64,000 nucleotides of DNA from Semisulcospira habei (lineage: Eukaryota > Mollusca > Gastropoda > Semisulcospiridae). Positions 31,288 through 42,543 of the stretch are shown one piece after another. Position numbers and translations under genes: made by a program. The notes under the pieces were generated by a model. That model saw only the letters and a list, made by a program, of their open reading frames with translations. It was not told the origin of the DNA and searched no databases. The stretch lies in the NCBI GenBank assembly GCA_036245525.1, contig BTPG01000001.1:183588663-183652662 (forward strand). Reading direction: 5' to 3'. The first letter of the stretch is position 1. Each line of letters opens with the position of its first letter.

Positions 31288-31657
31288 TCTGTGCCTCGGC
31301 ACTTTTGCTTGTCAGTCTGGCTTTCCTGTGGCTGACGCGTATACCTTTCGCAAATCTAACCCTAACTCTGGCCAGTACCAATAACAGGGAAGGCTGAATG
31401 CGGTGAAATATTCACCTCCACCCCAATGCTGATAGCTTAAAAAAGACACAAAAACTGGAGACTTGCTGATCTCAAAACTATGCCAAAACACAGCACAGCT
31501 CACTGAAATAAACATAATTAAAAACACAAGAAGAAAAAAATCTAACTTGGTGGAGTAAATGCAAGCACCAAACACGAAAGTTTAACCTCACAAATGCCAG
31601 GTTACAATAACATTATGAAAATACTCTCAGGTAAGTCTGACAATAACATGCTGTCAT

Positions 31658-32503
31658 TGTTACGTGGTAGTCGTAACGTCATATGATGCAATCACACCAG
31701 ACGCACTCATGTAAGGTTTTTGTAAAGAAACTTCACTCAGTTGCAACTCATCACACGTGGCACAAGGTTGTAGACCACACTGGAGTAACAGTTCCAACAA
31801 TACTTTATTCTCATGATGAAATCTCAACAATGCATCCACAAATGCATGCAAACTTTGGTACACTGTCTCTCTACAATGCATCCACAATTCTGATACAATG
31901 CATCTCCCATACAATGCACCAACACAGATATCCTGTCTTTTCTACAATGTATCCACCATTTTGATACACTGTGTCTCTCATACAATGCACAAACACTTAA
32001 TTCCCTAACATCCCTTTCATACTATTACAGATTTCCAGAACAATCCTGCAAACTATACAACTCAATCAGAAAAGAAAATGTAACCAAAACTCATTAATAT
32101 TCATGAAAAGAACACCCTAGATCTATCTGCAAACTTCCACTAACATCTAGGTACCTTCTATAAATTTGTAAATTTGGTGCATTGTGTAAATGTAATGTTG
32201 CAAAAGTGTAGCCAACTTGTTTACTACAAAACTTTGAGGTCATATCTGAGGTCACTAAAACTGTTGCGACCCTGCCCAAACCTTCCAGTGTAAATGTAGG
32301 TCAAACTTTACAACAATGTAGCGACAATATGCATCATTCTAGTTACACAACAAAAATCGATCGCAATTCTCCGTGCAAAAGAAAATGAATCGCATTAAAT
32401 AGGGACATGATTCTTATCCAAAACAACTCAAATGAACATCGGATCCCTCCTATGATCAACACACACATGCTCTAAAAAGAATAACACAACCACAAGCATA
32501 ACA
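31658..32503 (-). mobile_element. Solo LTR, - orientation, 5-base target duplication
   Basis: Termini on the given strand are TGTTACGTGG...GCATAACA. The flanks GTCAT (31653-31657) and GTCAT (32504-32508) are a perfect 5-base duplication, as expected for an LTR retrotransposon of the Ty3 or BEL type. It aligns with the complement of 29616-30472. Confidence 0.85.
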
Positions 32504-32702
32504 GTCATCTGCAGGTAGAACTATCAATCCTAATCCCTATCATATATAAGGCTGCGTATGTCAATGCAGTGCTGCTGAGACATTGCATATGATGTAGCTT
32601 CAGTCACTTAAAGAACTTGAATGTATTTTTTTAAATTTTGTATTTCACTATTTTGCCCTTTTTGAGAGTCTGTAGACTTTTCTTTTAAAGACTTGTGCGA
32701 CA

Positions 32703-32846
32703 TTTTAGCATGACATTTTTAATGTATATTTACATCCTGTTTTAAGACCTTTCTTTTAGTCTGGCTGACCAGATTTTTACCCATCCCGCCATGAGATGGC
32801 CTTAGTCGCCTGCTTGGCATTAAACCACAATAACTAACTAACTTCC
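32703..32846 (+). mobile_element. SINE 3' part (GGCATTAAACC tail), copy 1
   Basis: TTTTAGCATGACATTTTTAATG through GAGATGGCCTTAGTCGCCTG to CATTAAACCACAATAACTAACT closely matches 48052-48191. The GGCRTTAAACCCCAATAA tail with a short repeat end is a common molluscan SINE ending. No Pol III box is retained, so the copy is 5'-truncated. Confidence 0.75.
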
Positions 32847-32851
32847 GTGTG

Positions 32852-35800
32852 TGTCTTAATATAGATCTTTCAACTCCAGACACATGATACTGGAGTGACT
32901 GTATCAGCTGTGCAGCAATAGATGTATGAATGTCTCTTGGCTTGACTTCGCGAACGAAGATTCTATAGGGCTTGCCCACGTCGTCTGCAGGCATTTTCGT
33001 GGCTGCGGAGGCCAATCCGGGACAGGCAGGTTCGACCGCAGTGGCTGCAGGGGAAGGTCTAGTCAGGGTTCTGAGTTACGACAACTCTGCTGTTTTTTCT
33101 TCTGAGCCGCTTGTCCTTAAGGTTAGCTCTGCGAGAGTCCTCAAAGGAGATGGCTGCCTTGTGAATGGTGGAGCGCCAGGTGTCACGGTCCGCAGCAAGC
33201 GAAGACCACTGGCGGTGGTCGATTTGGCAGGCACTAAGTGACTTCTTGAGACCGTCTTTGTATCTCTTCTTTGGTGCCCCTCTGTCTCGGTGTCCAGTGG
33301 CAAGCTCGCCGAACAGATTGATCTTGGGTAGGCGATGATCCTCCCCGCCCAGCGAAGCTGTGTCCGCAGCAGCAAAGCCTCGATGCTCACAGTTTCTGCC
33401 TGTTCAAGGACCTTGACATTGGTGACATAGTCACTCCAGTGAATGCTGAGGATGGTACGCAGGCAGCGCTGGTGAAAGCGTACGAGAAGTCGTTGGCTGT
33501 GGTAGAGGGCCCAGGACTCGCAACCGTACAGCAGGGTGGTGAGGACGACAGCTCTGTACACGCTGATCTTGGTGCCTTTTTTCAGCTGTTGATTGTGCCA
33601 CACCCGCTTGAATAGTCGCCCGAAAGCACTGTTCGCTTTTGCCAGCCTGTTGTCCAGCTCCTTGTCCAGCTTGGTGTCTGACATGATGATGCAGCCAAGG
33701 TAGGTAAACTGGTGTACAGACTTCAGTTCGGACTCGCCGATGGTGATGTGGGGAGGGCGATGCTCTTCCTTGGGTGCCGGCTGATGAAGGACCTCTGTCT
33801 TTTTCAGACTGACCTCAAGTCCAAAGAGCTGGGCGGCATCTACGAAGCAGGACGTAATGCGCTGCAAGGCTCTCTCTGTGTGTGCAACGAGGGCAGCGTC
33901 ATCAGCAAAGAGCAGCTCACGAATCAGTTGGTCTAGGGTTTTCGTGTGAGCCTGCAGTCGTCTGAGGTTGAACAGGCTGCCATCGAGACGATACCTGATG
34001 TACACTGCGTCGTCATCGTCGAGGTCCACTGTGGCCTGCTTCAACATCATGCTGAAGAAGATGGTGAAGAGGGTCGGTGCCAGCATGCAGCCTTGCTTCA
34101 CGCCGTTGCGAATGGGGAATGGTTCTTAGAGGTCACAGTTTAGTCTGACCTGGCCTTGCTGGTCCTCGTGGAGCTGGACGATCATGTTGAAGAACTTTGG
34201 GGGACAACCTAGTCGCTCCAGGATCTGCCACATACCTTGCCTGCTCACAGTGTCAAACGCTTTTGTTAGGTCGACAAACGTTACGTACAGCCCTTTGTTC
34301 TGCTCGCGGCACTTCTCCTGAAGCTGTCTCAGCACAAAGACCATGTCGGTGGTACTCCTGTTGGCTCTGAAGCCACACTGGCCCTCTGGGAGGTGGTCTT
34401 CAGTGATGGCAGGTACCAGCCGATTCAGGAGCAACCTTGCGAGAATTTTCCCGGCAATGGACAGCAGGGTAATTCCACGATAATTAGGGCAGGCAGACTT
34501 CTCTCCTTTGTTCTTGTACAGGGTGATGATGACTGCATCACGGAGATCCTTTGGTAGTGTTCCTTTTTCCCAGCAGCAGAGAAAGAGGTCGTGGAGCTTG
34601 TTGTGCAGTGCTGGGCCTCCATGTTTCCAGATCTCTGGCGGGATTCTGTCAATGCCTGCTGCTTTACCACTCTTGAGCTGGTGGATGGCTGTGAGGGTCT
34701 CTTCGGCGGTGGGCAGTTCGTCCAATTCAACCTTTAGTGGAAGGTGTGGGATTTGGAGGATGACTGTTTCTTGAACAGTGCGCTCAGTGCCGAAGAGGTC
34801 CTGAAAGTATTCCGACCAGCGGTTCAAGATGGAGGTATTATCTGTGAGGAGTGCCTGTCCATCAGCGCTTCGCAGGGGACTTTGTACCAGGTGCCTAGGG
34901 CCATACACTGCTTTCAGTGCTTCGTAGAAGCCCCTGTAGTCACCGTTGTCAGCGCAGAGCTGGGTCCTCTATGCGAGTCTGGACCACCACTCCTGGAGCT
35001 CTCTAAGCTTGAGCTGGAGACTGCTGCAGATGAGGCGGAAGGCAGACTTCTTCACAGGGCAGGAAGGCTGGGCTAGTTGGGCCTGGTGGGCGGCTCTTTT
35101 TTTTGCTAGAAGTTCCTGGATCTCTACGTCGTTTTCGTCAAACCAGTCTTTGTTCCTCTTTCTAGCAAAGCCCAAGACTTCCACAGAGGATTTTACAATA
35201 GCAGTTTTCAGTTGTTCCCAGAGTGTTTCAGGGGAGGAGTCTGCTGGATCAACTGTGTCTTTGAGCATGCGCTGTAAATCGGCCTGAAGGGCAGCTTTCT
35301 TGTCGTCACGCTGAAGGCTGGCAACATCAAGCTTTTTCTTGGGGGGGCCCCCTTTCTTGGGTTTCAGCTTGAGGCGGAGCCTGAGTTTGCAGCGAACAAG
35401 GCGGTGGTCAGTGTGGCACTCTGCGCTGGGCATCACTCTGGTGACGAGGACGTCACTGCGGTCCCTCTGATGCACTAGGACATAGTCGATAAGGTGCCAG
35501 TGCTTGGAGCGAGGATGCATCCAGGTGGTCTTTCGACTGTCCTTTTGCTGGAAAGTAGTGTTGGTGATGACAAGTTGCTGCTCTGCACAGAGCTCCAACA
35601 GTAGGCGACCATTGTCATTGCAGTTCCCAACGCCATGCTTGCCGAGGACTCCTTTCCAGGCTTCAGAGTCTTGGCCCACTCTGGCGTTGAAGTCGCCAAG
35701 GATGATGACTTTGTCGTCCGCAGGGGTGCTCTGCAGGAGGCTGCACAGGTCAGAGTAGAACTTGTCTTTTTCTGCAGGCTCTGCCAGGAGGGTTGGGGAG

Positions 35801-36240
35801 TACACACTGAAAAGGGTGACGTATTGCTCGTGTCTCAGTGGGAGGCGCATGGACATGAGGCGGTCGGAGTGACCCGTTGGTAGGTTTTCCAACTTAGTCG
35901 CAATGGGGGTCTTCACCATGAAGCCCACGCCTGAGAGCCGTCTTTCTGATGCAGGCCTGCCTGACCAGTAGAGGGTGTAGCCAGCGCCAAGTTCTTGGAG
36001 GCTGCCTTCCTCCGGAAGGCGTACTTCGCTGAGCACGGCGATGTCGATGTTTAACCTCCGCAATTCATGGGCAATGAGGGCGGAGCAATGTTCAGGGCGT
36101 CCGCTGTCTGCTGTGTTGAGCATGGTTCGGATGTTCCAGCATGCTACGTTGAGTCCGGTCGTGGTCATCATGAGAGTGGATCCATTGTTTTTTCTTGTTT
36201 TCTGACCGCATGAGAAGATGCCCGTTGACCGCGGCTAGCC
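32852..36240 (-). mobile_element. APE-type LINE, nearly full length
   Basis: A non-LTR retrotransposon on the - strand: a 5' leader (36240 to 36172), one long endonuclease-RT frame (36171 to ~33076), and a 3' untranslated part with a GTTAGTTA-type end near 32852. Conserved leader sequence continues upstream toward the tRNA-like unit at 36931, so the true 5' end may be there. The clade is not assigned. The endonuclease resembles RTE/Proto2-group and related mollusc LINEs. Confidence 0.8.
33076..36171 (-). pseudogene. LINE endonuclease-reverse transcriptase with two nonsense codons
   Basis: A single - strand frame of about 1030 codons is broken by only two stops, at 34969-34971 and 34126-34128. 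All three pieces (36171-34969, 34908-34126, 34101-33076) are in the same frame. Residues 1-250 are an apurinic-type endonuclease (LNVACWNIRTM, LSEVRLPEEG, VIILGDFNARVG, WMHPRSKHWHLIDYVL, SAECHTDHRLV) with catalytic E, D, N and H present. The RT follows (KAAGIDRIPPEIWK, NYRGITLLSIAGKI, CGFRANRSTTDMVF, FVDLTKAFDTV) with the intact catalytic box LLFADDAALV. A frameshift near 33295 garbles the last ~70 residues. Few lesions imply a young copy. The product nicks target DNA and reverse-transcribes its own RNA. Confidence 0.88.
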
Positions 36241-36699
36241 AACTGGGGTTACGAGGGGATGAGCTTTGGTTACGCCACCTTTTCTAGGCCCCTCTCCGTG
36301 TGAAGCAAGCAGTGCTGTCCCTAGAGAAGGCTGCTTGGTCGTTGTCATCCCCAGGTCAACATCAGGCGACCAATATCCTGACCAATATCATGCAGGTTTG
36401 AGAATGCGGCTTCCAGTGACATCTTTCACCTGCCGTTTTGCCCCTTGCCCATCGCTACAGGACTTGGAAAGTTCAGTGTCATAGTCCGTGGACGTTTCCT
36501 AAAGCCTGCGCGGTGGCGCTTTTTGGTGGAGTGCAGTGTGCGCAGTACTGGCCCCACCCTTTAAACCCTTCGTTCGTTTGCCATGGCCTAGCAAGCTGGG
36601 ACTGTGGCATCGAGGTCCTCGGGTCGTAGGTTTTATATCAGACTGTCCTTGTCTTAGTCTCTGGCTCAAAAGCCTTCCCCGGAGACACTGGGGCTTTGA

Positions 36700-36931
36700 T
36701 GTCAGGGGTTTCCTCCCTTAGCCTTTCCGCAGCCAAGCGGCCAGGCCTGCAAGGCAGCAGGGGACTCGTGGGGGCCGGGGTCGTCTATGTCCCGTGCAGA
36801 TGTGAACATCTGCCCACTGCCCAGACAGTGACACTTACCAGAGGAGAAAAATCCAACGCCGGAACCCGGTATCGAACCTCGCACCTTTGGCATTGGAGGC
36901 AGACGCCTTAACCACTGCGCCACTTCCCCGC
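36700..36931 (-). mobile_element. tRNA-derived SINE head or Pol III promoter
   Basis: On the - strand the sequence starts GGGGAAGTGGCGCAGTGG and has an exact A box (TGGCGCAGTGG, 36912-36922) and B box (GGTTCGATACC, 36868-36878) about 35 bases apart. The tRNA-like part cannot fold as a normal tRNA because the anticodon arm is degenerate. Downstream is GGATTTTTCTCCTCTGG and a non-coding body that runs without an obvious break into the LINE leader. It is either a SINE inserted in the same orientation just 5' of the LINE, or the LINE's own promoter. Confidence 0.7.
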
Positions 36932-37295
36932 CTGTATGAATGTAGCGCAGTAGTGATGAATGTAAGAGCGGCAATGAGAAGTCATATACAATCATAGACA
37001 ATCTCTCTAGATGCCACACATTAAAATAATCTATCAAAATCTAATACACGTACTTTCTGAAAATGGCGTCTAAAATAGAATGACATTATCAAAATATTAT
37101 TGTCATGAACGTTTATCTTAGTTATCTTTGTTCTTTCTTGCTGCATTAGGGAATAATTTTATCAAAACAGGAATGTCTGTCATTGCACTTTCGTATTTTA
37201 TTTTATTATTGGTCATATGTATTTCCATATACATAAAATTAAAAAAGAAACAGCTCACAGATAGTGTATTACTTATTAGAGCCTATATGTCAGTA
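36932..37295. other. Intron 3 segment
   Basis: AT-rich sequence with no repeat or coding signal recognised. Confidence 0.4.
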
Positions 37296-37670
37296 TTACG
37301 TGGTTGTGGTTGTCGTATATGATACAGTCACACCAGACGCAAGCACGTAGGGTTCTTGTAAAGAAACTTCACTCAACTGCAACTCATCACACGTGGCACA
37401 AGGCTGTAGACCACACTGGAGTAACAGTTCCAACAGTATTTTATTCTCTTGATGCACTCTCAGCACAGTGCCTCAACAAATGCATCCACACTTTGGTACA
37501 CTATCTCTCTACAGTACATCCACAATTCTGATAGACTGCGTCTCCCATACAATGCACACGCGTTTCCTAACATGCTCTTTTATACTATTAAGATTTCCAG
37601 AACAATCTGGCAAATTACACAACTCGACCAATTAGAAAAGAAAACGTAGCCAAAACTCATTAATATTCAT
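37296..37670 (-). mobile_element. LTR fragment, third family member
   Basis: TTACGTGGTTG...CACCAGACGCAAGCACGTAG...GGAGTAACAGTTCCAACAG matches the 5' part of 31658-32503 on this strand and stops near ATTAATATTCAT. The rest of the LTR is missing. Confidence 0.75.
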
Positions 37671-38913
37671 ATTTATGGTCACGGCCTGATTGGCAGGACA
37701 CTGGCATGGAAAAGCCGGCACACGCGACGGGTCAATGACAGCTCGCTCGACACCTAGCCAGCCGCCACACACTGTGACAAAGCCCAGACATGTCAATAAG
37801 TGATGACGGACGTGCCATCGGCTCAACAGCTGTGTGAAAAGTCGCTCTATCTATCCAAGCGCGTCCACGTCTTTTTTTCGAGTCTGTTTACTGTGCGGTC
37901 AAATAATCTTCCGGTGTGACCAAAATTTTACTACTCTTTGATGTCCTGTGCCTAAGACCAGATGGACAAGACCATGCTTGACCAGTTAAAAATCCCATCT
38001 CCACTGATCAAAAGAGCAGGCCTACACTTGCATCCGGTAGGCTGGAAAACAGAAGAACAACATGCATGTTGTATTGACAAAAAGTCTTTAGAATGTTGAA
38101 GATGGTCGGCAGACACAATGCACAACATGCTCATAGCGAGTCTACTTTCAATATGCTTTCTTCCCACAAAAGACTTGAGTTCTGTGGGAAAGGCTATTTT
38201 AAAGACCAGGAAAATAACATATATGACGTTAATAAAATGTACTTCAAAGTTCAAACCCAAAATAATCTCTGTCTCACTTCAGGAGCAAAGTAAACCTAAA
38301 TCAACCGTGCATGTCGGATTGACTTCTTTTGAAGGCATCTCGCTGACTGCTATTTTTAAACTAGCGAATTATTACTTGTTTAAATATGACGTAAATATGT
38401 ATACATATTTACTTGCTGATGATTTTAATTTGATCACTGCAATAAAGGTGTAACTTGTATGATTGTAATTTTTAAATGTTATGCACAAAAAATGTCTTGT
38501 GTCTTACGCGGGCCACATACAAGGACTGGTTCCCCCTCAGCGAACAAACAGCACTCGATAAACACTTTTGCAAAAATGTCTCCATCCTAAGGACAAATAT
38601 TGTTATGCATAAACTATATGTCAAATATTGTACTTTCGTTTTGTACCTGCAAACCAATGTTCCTCTATTGACAAACTACTTACATCTGCAGAAATTGCAT
38701 AATCTGATAGACTATTGGTCGTTTTGAACACAGATATACAACATGGAAACCATGTAACTTTCACAGAAGACGCTGAGTTTGAAAAATGACTAAATTTTCA
38801 TAAGCAATAATGACCCAGATATTTGTTTAAAGGTATATCTTCCTATATAGTTAAGTTTTGGAAACTCATGTCCCGAAACCTTGACTCAGTATCATGGATT
38901 TCACAACTAGATT
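37671..38913. other. Intron 3 segment with a Tigger-like fragment
   Basis: Mostly unrecognised AT-rich DNA. At 37875-37950 a stretch (TTTACTGTGCGGTCAAATAA...GTGTGACCAAAATTT) matches 2575-2640 inside the MITE of the first intron. Confidence 0.5.
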
Positions 38914-39252
38914 GGGCTGTGGTGATGACTCTGATGAGTTCAGTTAAGTTTTGTTCATGTACCTGTTGCTGATTTATCAGTGCACACTACCTGGCAATTC
39001 TTGATATTTGACTGGGGTTTTGAACAAAACAGTAGTGGAGATACATAGTTGAATGATCACCTTCATGGTGGACAAAAGACGTTAAGCCCTAAACGTTTGT
39101 TTTTTTTACATAGTTGTGGGTAGTGTCAAGTTAACTTGGTGTCTTTTCCATGCAGCAAGCTAGGCAGGCACAACCCTTGAACTATTAAGGGCGAGGTGAA
39201 TACATCTCCCACAAAAGTTTACAAGTCATTGTGAGACATGACTGAGTTCTAG
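38914..39252 (+). pseudogene. Decayed partial copy of LDLa exon 2 and its 3' intron
   Basis: The bases GATGACTCTGATGAGTTCAGTT (38927-38948) correspond to the end of exon 2 (GATGGCTCTGACGAGTTCAATT). The donor site GTAGG has become AAGTT and is lost. The match continues through the following intron: GATTTATCAGTG, TTGACTGGGGTTTTGAA, CAGCAAGCTAGGCAGGCACA and CATGACTGAGTT all have counterparts at 4990-5235. A ~70-base insertion (39053-39120), partly like a SINE tail (GACGTTAAGCCC), interrupts it. The upstream cysteines are not recognisable, and a TAG stop precedes the match. It is a relic of an earlier duplication of the exon 2 region. Confidence 0.8.
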
Positions 39253-39699
39253 TATTGACCTTCATAGACCGGTGTGGGTCTATGTAAAATATACTGAAGT
39301 GTGTTTTGTTGGAAGTACAAAATGTTTTAGCGGATTATTGTTGTCTAACACCCCCTAGTTACGTATCCGATGTATGCCACTCGCAAAAACTTGAGCGTTT
39401 TCTGTACAGCCATAGAAAGTTGGGGTGTGCATGTCACATTTTTGCCCCATCCCAGTGAGTAAATTTAGTGCAGCCCGCATAGTCCATTTTCAGCTGAGTG
39501 GTGATGCAATGGGGATGACTCATCTGCAACCTAAGCCGTCCCCTCAGTGTGGCGCTTAGCTTACCTGTCGGGTGGCTAGTGGACTAGTCAAGGAAGACTA
39601 AGGTAACTGAAGAGTACTCATTCAGTCAGTACTTCGCACTTGTATCTTCAATAAGCCTGCCAGGATCTGTGTCCATGTACTTTTTAGCTGTCGGTTCTG
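39253..39699. other. Intron 3 segment
   Basis: No gene, repeat or element end recognised. Confidence 0.4.
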
Positions 39700-40920
39700 G
39701 ACCATATGTAATTACAGACAAGGCCGACCAGAAATGGACTGTTCACAAACGGCCAGTCGCTGCTGCAACAGGTTGTTAACACACAAGAGCAAGACTGCAC
39801 CAAGAAGGCCTTTGGAATGGCATGTGATTAGACCAGTACAATGAAACAACATGCATGTGTTACGGTCATGGCCCATCAGGCATAACTGGCTCCACTCTGA
39901 ACGAGTCCATGTATGTATATACCCCCACAACATCTGCTCACAAATCATGGGTGATGTCGGAGGCCTTGAACATGGTCACTGTTCACAAAGAGAAGCACAC
40001 AAAGCCTTGTCAAGGAAGATGCTGAGGACAGGGCCAAGATAAGAGAGATGCTCCCCATCTGCATCAATGTCTTTGTGACAAGCAACCCAACTACATCAAG
40101 GCTGGTCAACATCTGCTCTGGGTGTGTCATGAATGATACTGCTGTCAATATTCACGATACCCTAGCAGTCTAAGAAACATTGGTCTGCTGGTTTTCATAG
40201 CAAGATCAATCAGAGAGTGAAGAACACGTCATCTGCGCATATAACAGCGTCAGAGCCTAGCAGTGGGGTTGCTCAAAGTATGAACGCTGTGTTCATTTAC
40301 ACATGGGTGCTAGAGATCATTGCATCATCACTGAAGCTGTTTCCTTGAAAGTTGAAGACCCTTTCTTCACATGAGCTGGCACTCACCATAGTTCTGTTTA
40401 ATGAAGAATAGTGCAGAAAATTGCCAGATCTGTGCTGAAGAACAACTTGCAAGTTCTGTCTGAGCTACGAAGCTAGGATTCCTCAAAAGTTGTCATTCTC
40501 GATACCTGCGAAATTCAGCCAGCCAGAGCGTCATACTTTGTCAATGCTGAGCACTGTCACAATGATCATGATGAGGTATACCGAAAAAGCGCATGTGCTG
40601 CACGTGGATTTTGCATTAAACTGTGTTGCCCGTCAATCCAGCAGCAAGACATAAGCCGCATCTACAGCCTGCTGGAAGAACCCCACTGCCCAAGCAAGCA
40701 AACAATCTTATATGCTGCTCAGGAACAGAGATCATTATGGATTAAACAGCATGAATGATGTAAAACATCACACAAAGGTCATGCCCAATATACTCGCTTC
40801 AAACTCCATGACGAGTTGTGACACAACATCGTCAGCCGACAGCCTCCAACAAGCTTCAGTCCTTTGATGGCTGCGTTCAGGAAATGGATAAACACAACTG
40901 CCACGAGGCAAGACATACTT
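39700..40920 (+). pseudogene. Possible decayed repeat-associated coding sequence, unrecognised
   Basis: Base composition is higher in GC than the surrounding intron, and frames carry protein-like pieces separated by stops. One is EDAEDRAKIREMLPICINVF followed by VNICSGCVMNDTAVNIHDTL (about 40012-40170). Another is TSCDTTSSADSLQQAS (about 40810-40860). These recall an uncharacterised protein family of invertebrate genomes that contains GCDTTS-type motifs, but I cannot name a function. It could be an old transposon passenger or retrogene. No intact frame survives. Confidence 0.3.
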
Positions 40921-41510
40921 ATTCTACGACCAGAAGCCCAGCACGCACTTGGCTGAGTGTGAGGGAAAATATCTTCATATGTGAAGACAGCAGGATGCAG
41001 AGCCTAGATTTAAAGCCCACTACTACGTGCTCACCATCGTGTGTTTTGGAACGTGGCAAGCTCTCCACCTCCATACAAGACATCAGTCCCAGTTTGAATG
41101 TGGGTTTAATATGCAATAAGCCAAATACAAGTACTATTAAATATTTACAGGTTGCAGTCGATTCAGTTTTGAACCTCATGGACTGCAGCAGTAAGACCAT
41201 TTTCAGCTCTGTAGTCGCCTATACAAGGTATATGGCATATGCAAGATATGTGGCAGGTTTTACCTGACCTGCACCAAGTTCTGTACATGCAAATGGTGTG
41301 AAGCATGCAATAACACTTTCACAGTCGTAATCCCTGACTAGGTGTGAAAAAATCAGAGTGAAGTAAATGTGAATTAATACACAATAAAAGTCACCATTCA
41401 AACAGAAAACTGTAACTTGTAAGCGTTCACGATAAAAATATCCAAATAAAGCCACTTTTACACTTGCAGGGGCGGATATGTTTCCTTATGAAGGGAAAAA
41501 AGGCAAAAGG

Positions 41511-41662
41511 TGGGGGGGGGGGGGGGGGGGGGGGGGGGGCGGGGGCGGCGTGGGCAGTATCTCAAAGGAGGGATGTCCACACTAGCAAGACAAGAGGAAA
41601 ACTCTCTTACCTTGGAGGTTGTTTTTTTTTCTAAGCCGAACAGGTGGAGGTCCGGAGTCCCC

Positions 41663-41693
<31 letters not shown>

Positions 41694-41697
41694 ACAC
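41511..41697. repeat. Poly(G) and poly(C)/(CA)n tracts
   Basis: A G tract of about 30 at 41511-41539 and a C tract of about 20 at 41660-41680 followed by (CA)n. They are inverted with respect to each other, ~120 bases apart, and could pair or form G-quadruplexes. Exact lengths are likely unreliable. The open frames across them are low-complexity artefacts. Confidence 0.75.
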
Positions 41698-42045
41698 TCG
41701 CCCGCAATCCGGCCTTGTTTTGATGTAGAAAATTATATATTTACTAAATTGTTTTGGACATAATTGAACAAAATGGGCCATTTCAAAAGAGTTACATGGG
41801 GTGGAATGAAAATTAGTATTTTTTGTGGTGGCCATCTTGGATTTTGCTTTATACAAAAAAACACTCAATATTTACAGCGTGGCATACGACAAATTCGATC
41901 GAATTCAGCACCCAAAAATCATTCAGGATCCATTCAAACATTTTGTACTTCCAACAATGCAAGGTAGGCCCTACCTACGACCGGACTATCACTAATAAAC
42001 TTTCAAGAGAGGATGATGTGTGGAAGTGTAATGCTTATTGTGCAG

Positions 42046-42162
42046 AGTGCACTGAGGATCAGTTCACGTGCCGATCAGGGGAGTGCATCCGGGGCAGTCA
42101 ACGATGTAATCTTGAGCGCAACTGTCGGGATGGCAGTGATGAGGAGGACTGCCCACCCATTG
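42046..42162 (+). CDS. LDLa exon 4 of the perlecan-like gene (duplicate B)
   Basis: A 117-base phase 1-1 exon with acceptor ATTGTGCAG (ends 42045) and donor ATTG|GTAAGA at 42163. It encodes an LDLa module ([17 protein letters not shown]; calcium site [11 protein letters not shown]). It is the duplicate of exon 3. Because frame, length and splice sites are equal, the two could be both included or used alternatively. All cysteines and acidic residues are conserved, so both copies appear to be under constraint. Confidence 0.9.
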
Positions 42163-42241
42163 GTAAGATTGCTTTTCCACATCTTGTTTTATGCTCATGA
42201 ATAATTATCAAGAAGAACATAGATAGTGCCATGGTTTGGTG

Positions 42242-42533
42242 AAATCCAGTGCAAAAAGGTGACTGGCAAGCATGTAAAATGCAGAGGAAGAAGAACACTT
42301 AGAAAGGACAGTTGCATCAAAATTTATTAATATTTTAATACATGACAAATCTTGTCAGTGTGAAGAAGCTAAGTGACAACTTAGCTTCTTCAGTCTGACA
42401 AGATAAGTAGCGATTTGTATAATTGTTTGTCTATGTTGAAAGAGTGTTTTTACCTGAAATATTACTACACTGTAAAATGTGTTGTAACTGGTTTTCATAA
42501 GCATGCTTCTTTCTTCGTTGGGTTATTCTCCTT
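42242..42533. mobile_element. 292-base hairpin-ended element with 10-base target duplication
   Basis: Flanking TGGTTTGGTG (42232-42241) and TGGTTTTGTG (42534-42543) represent one copy in the paralogous site near 27587-27596. The ends are loosely inverted (CACTTAGAAAGGACAG... versus ...CATAAGCATGCTTCTTTC). The middle holds a perfect hairpin (GAAGAAGCTAAG / CTTAGCTTCTTC, 42362-42390). It is related to the insertion at 53429-54557, which also has a 10-base duplication. The superfamily is unknown; Mutator-like elements are one group with 9-11 base duplications. Confidence 0.7.
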
Positions 42534-42543
42534 TGGTTTTGTG

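Noticed and set aside
36850..36931. A functional tRNA gene on the - strand
   Set aside because: The A and B boxes are exact, but the anticodon arm and acceptor pairing are degenerate, so it is a SINE or promoter unit.
41458..41868. Poly-glycine and poly-proline frames
   Set aside because: Low-complexity translations of homopolymer tracts.
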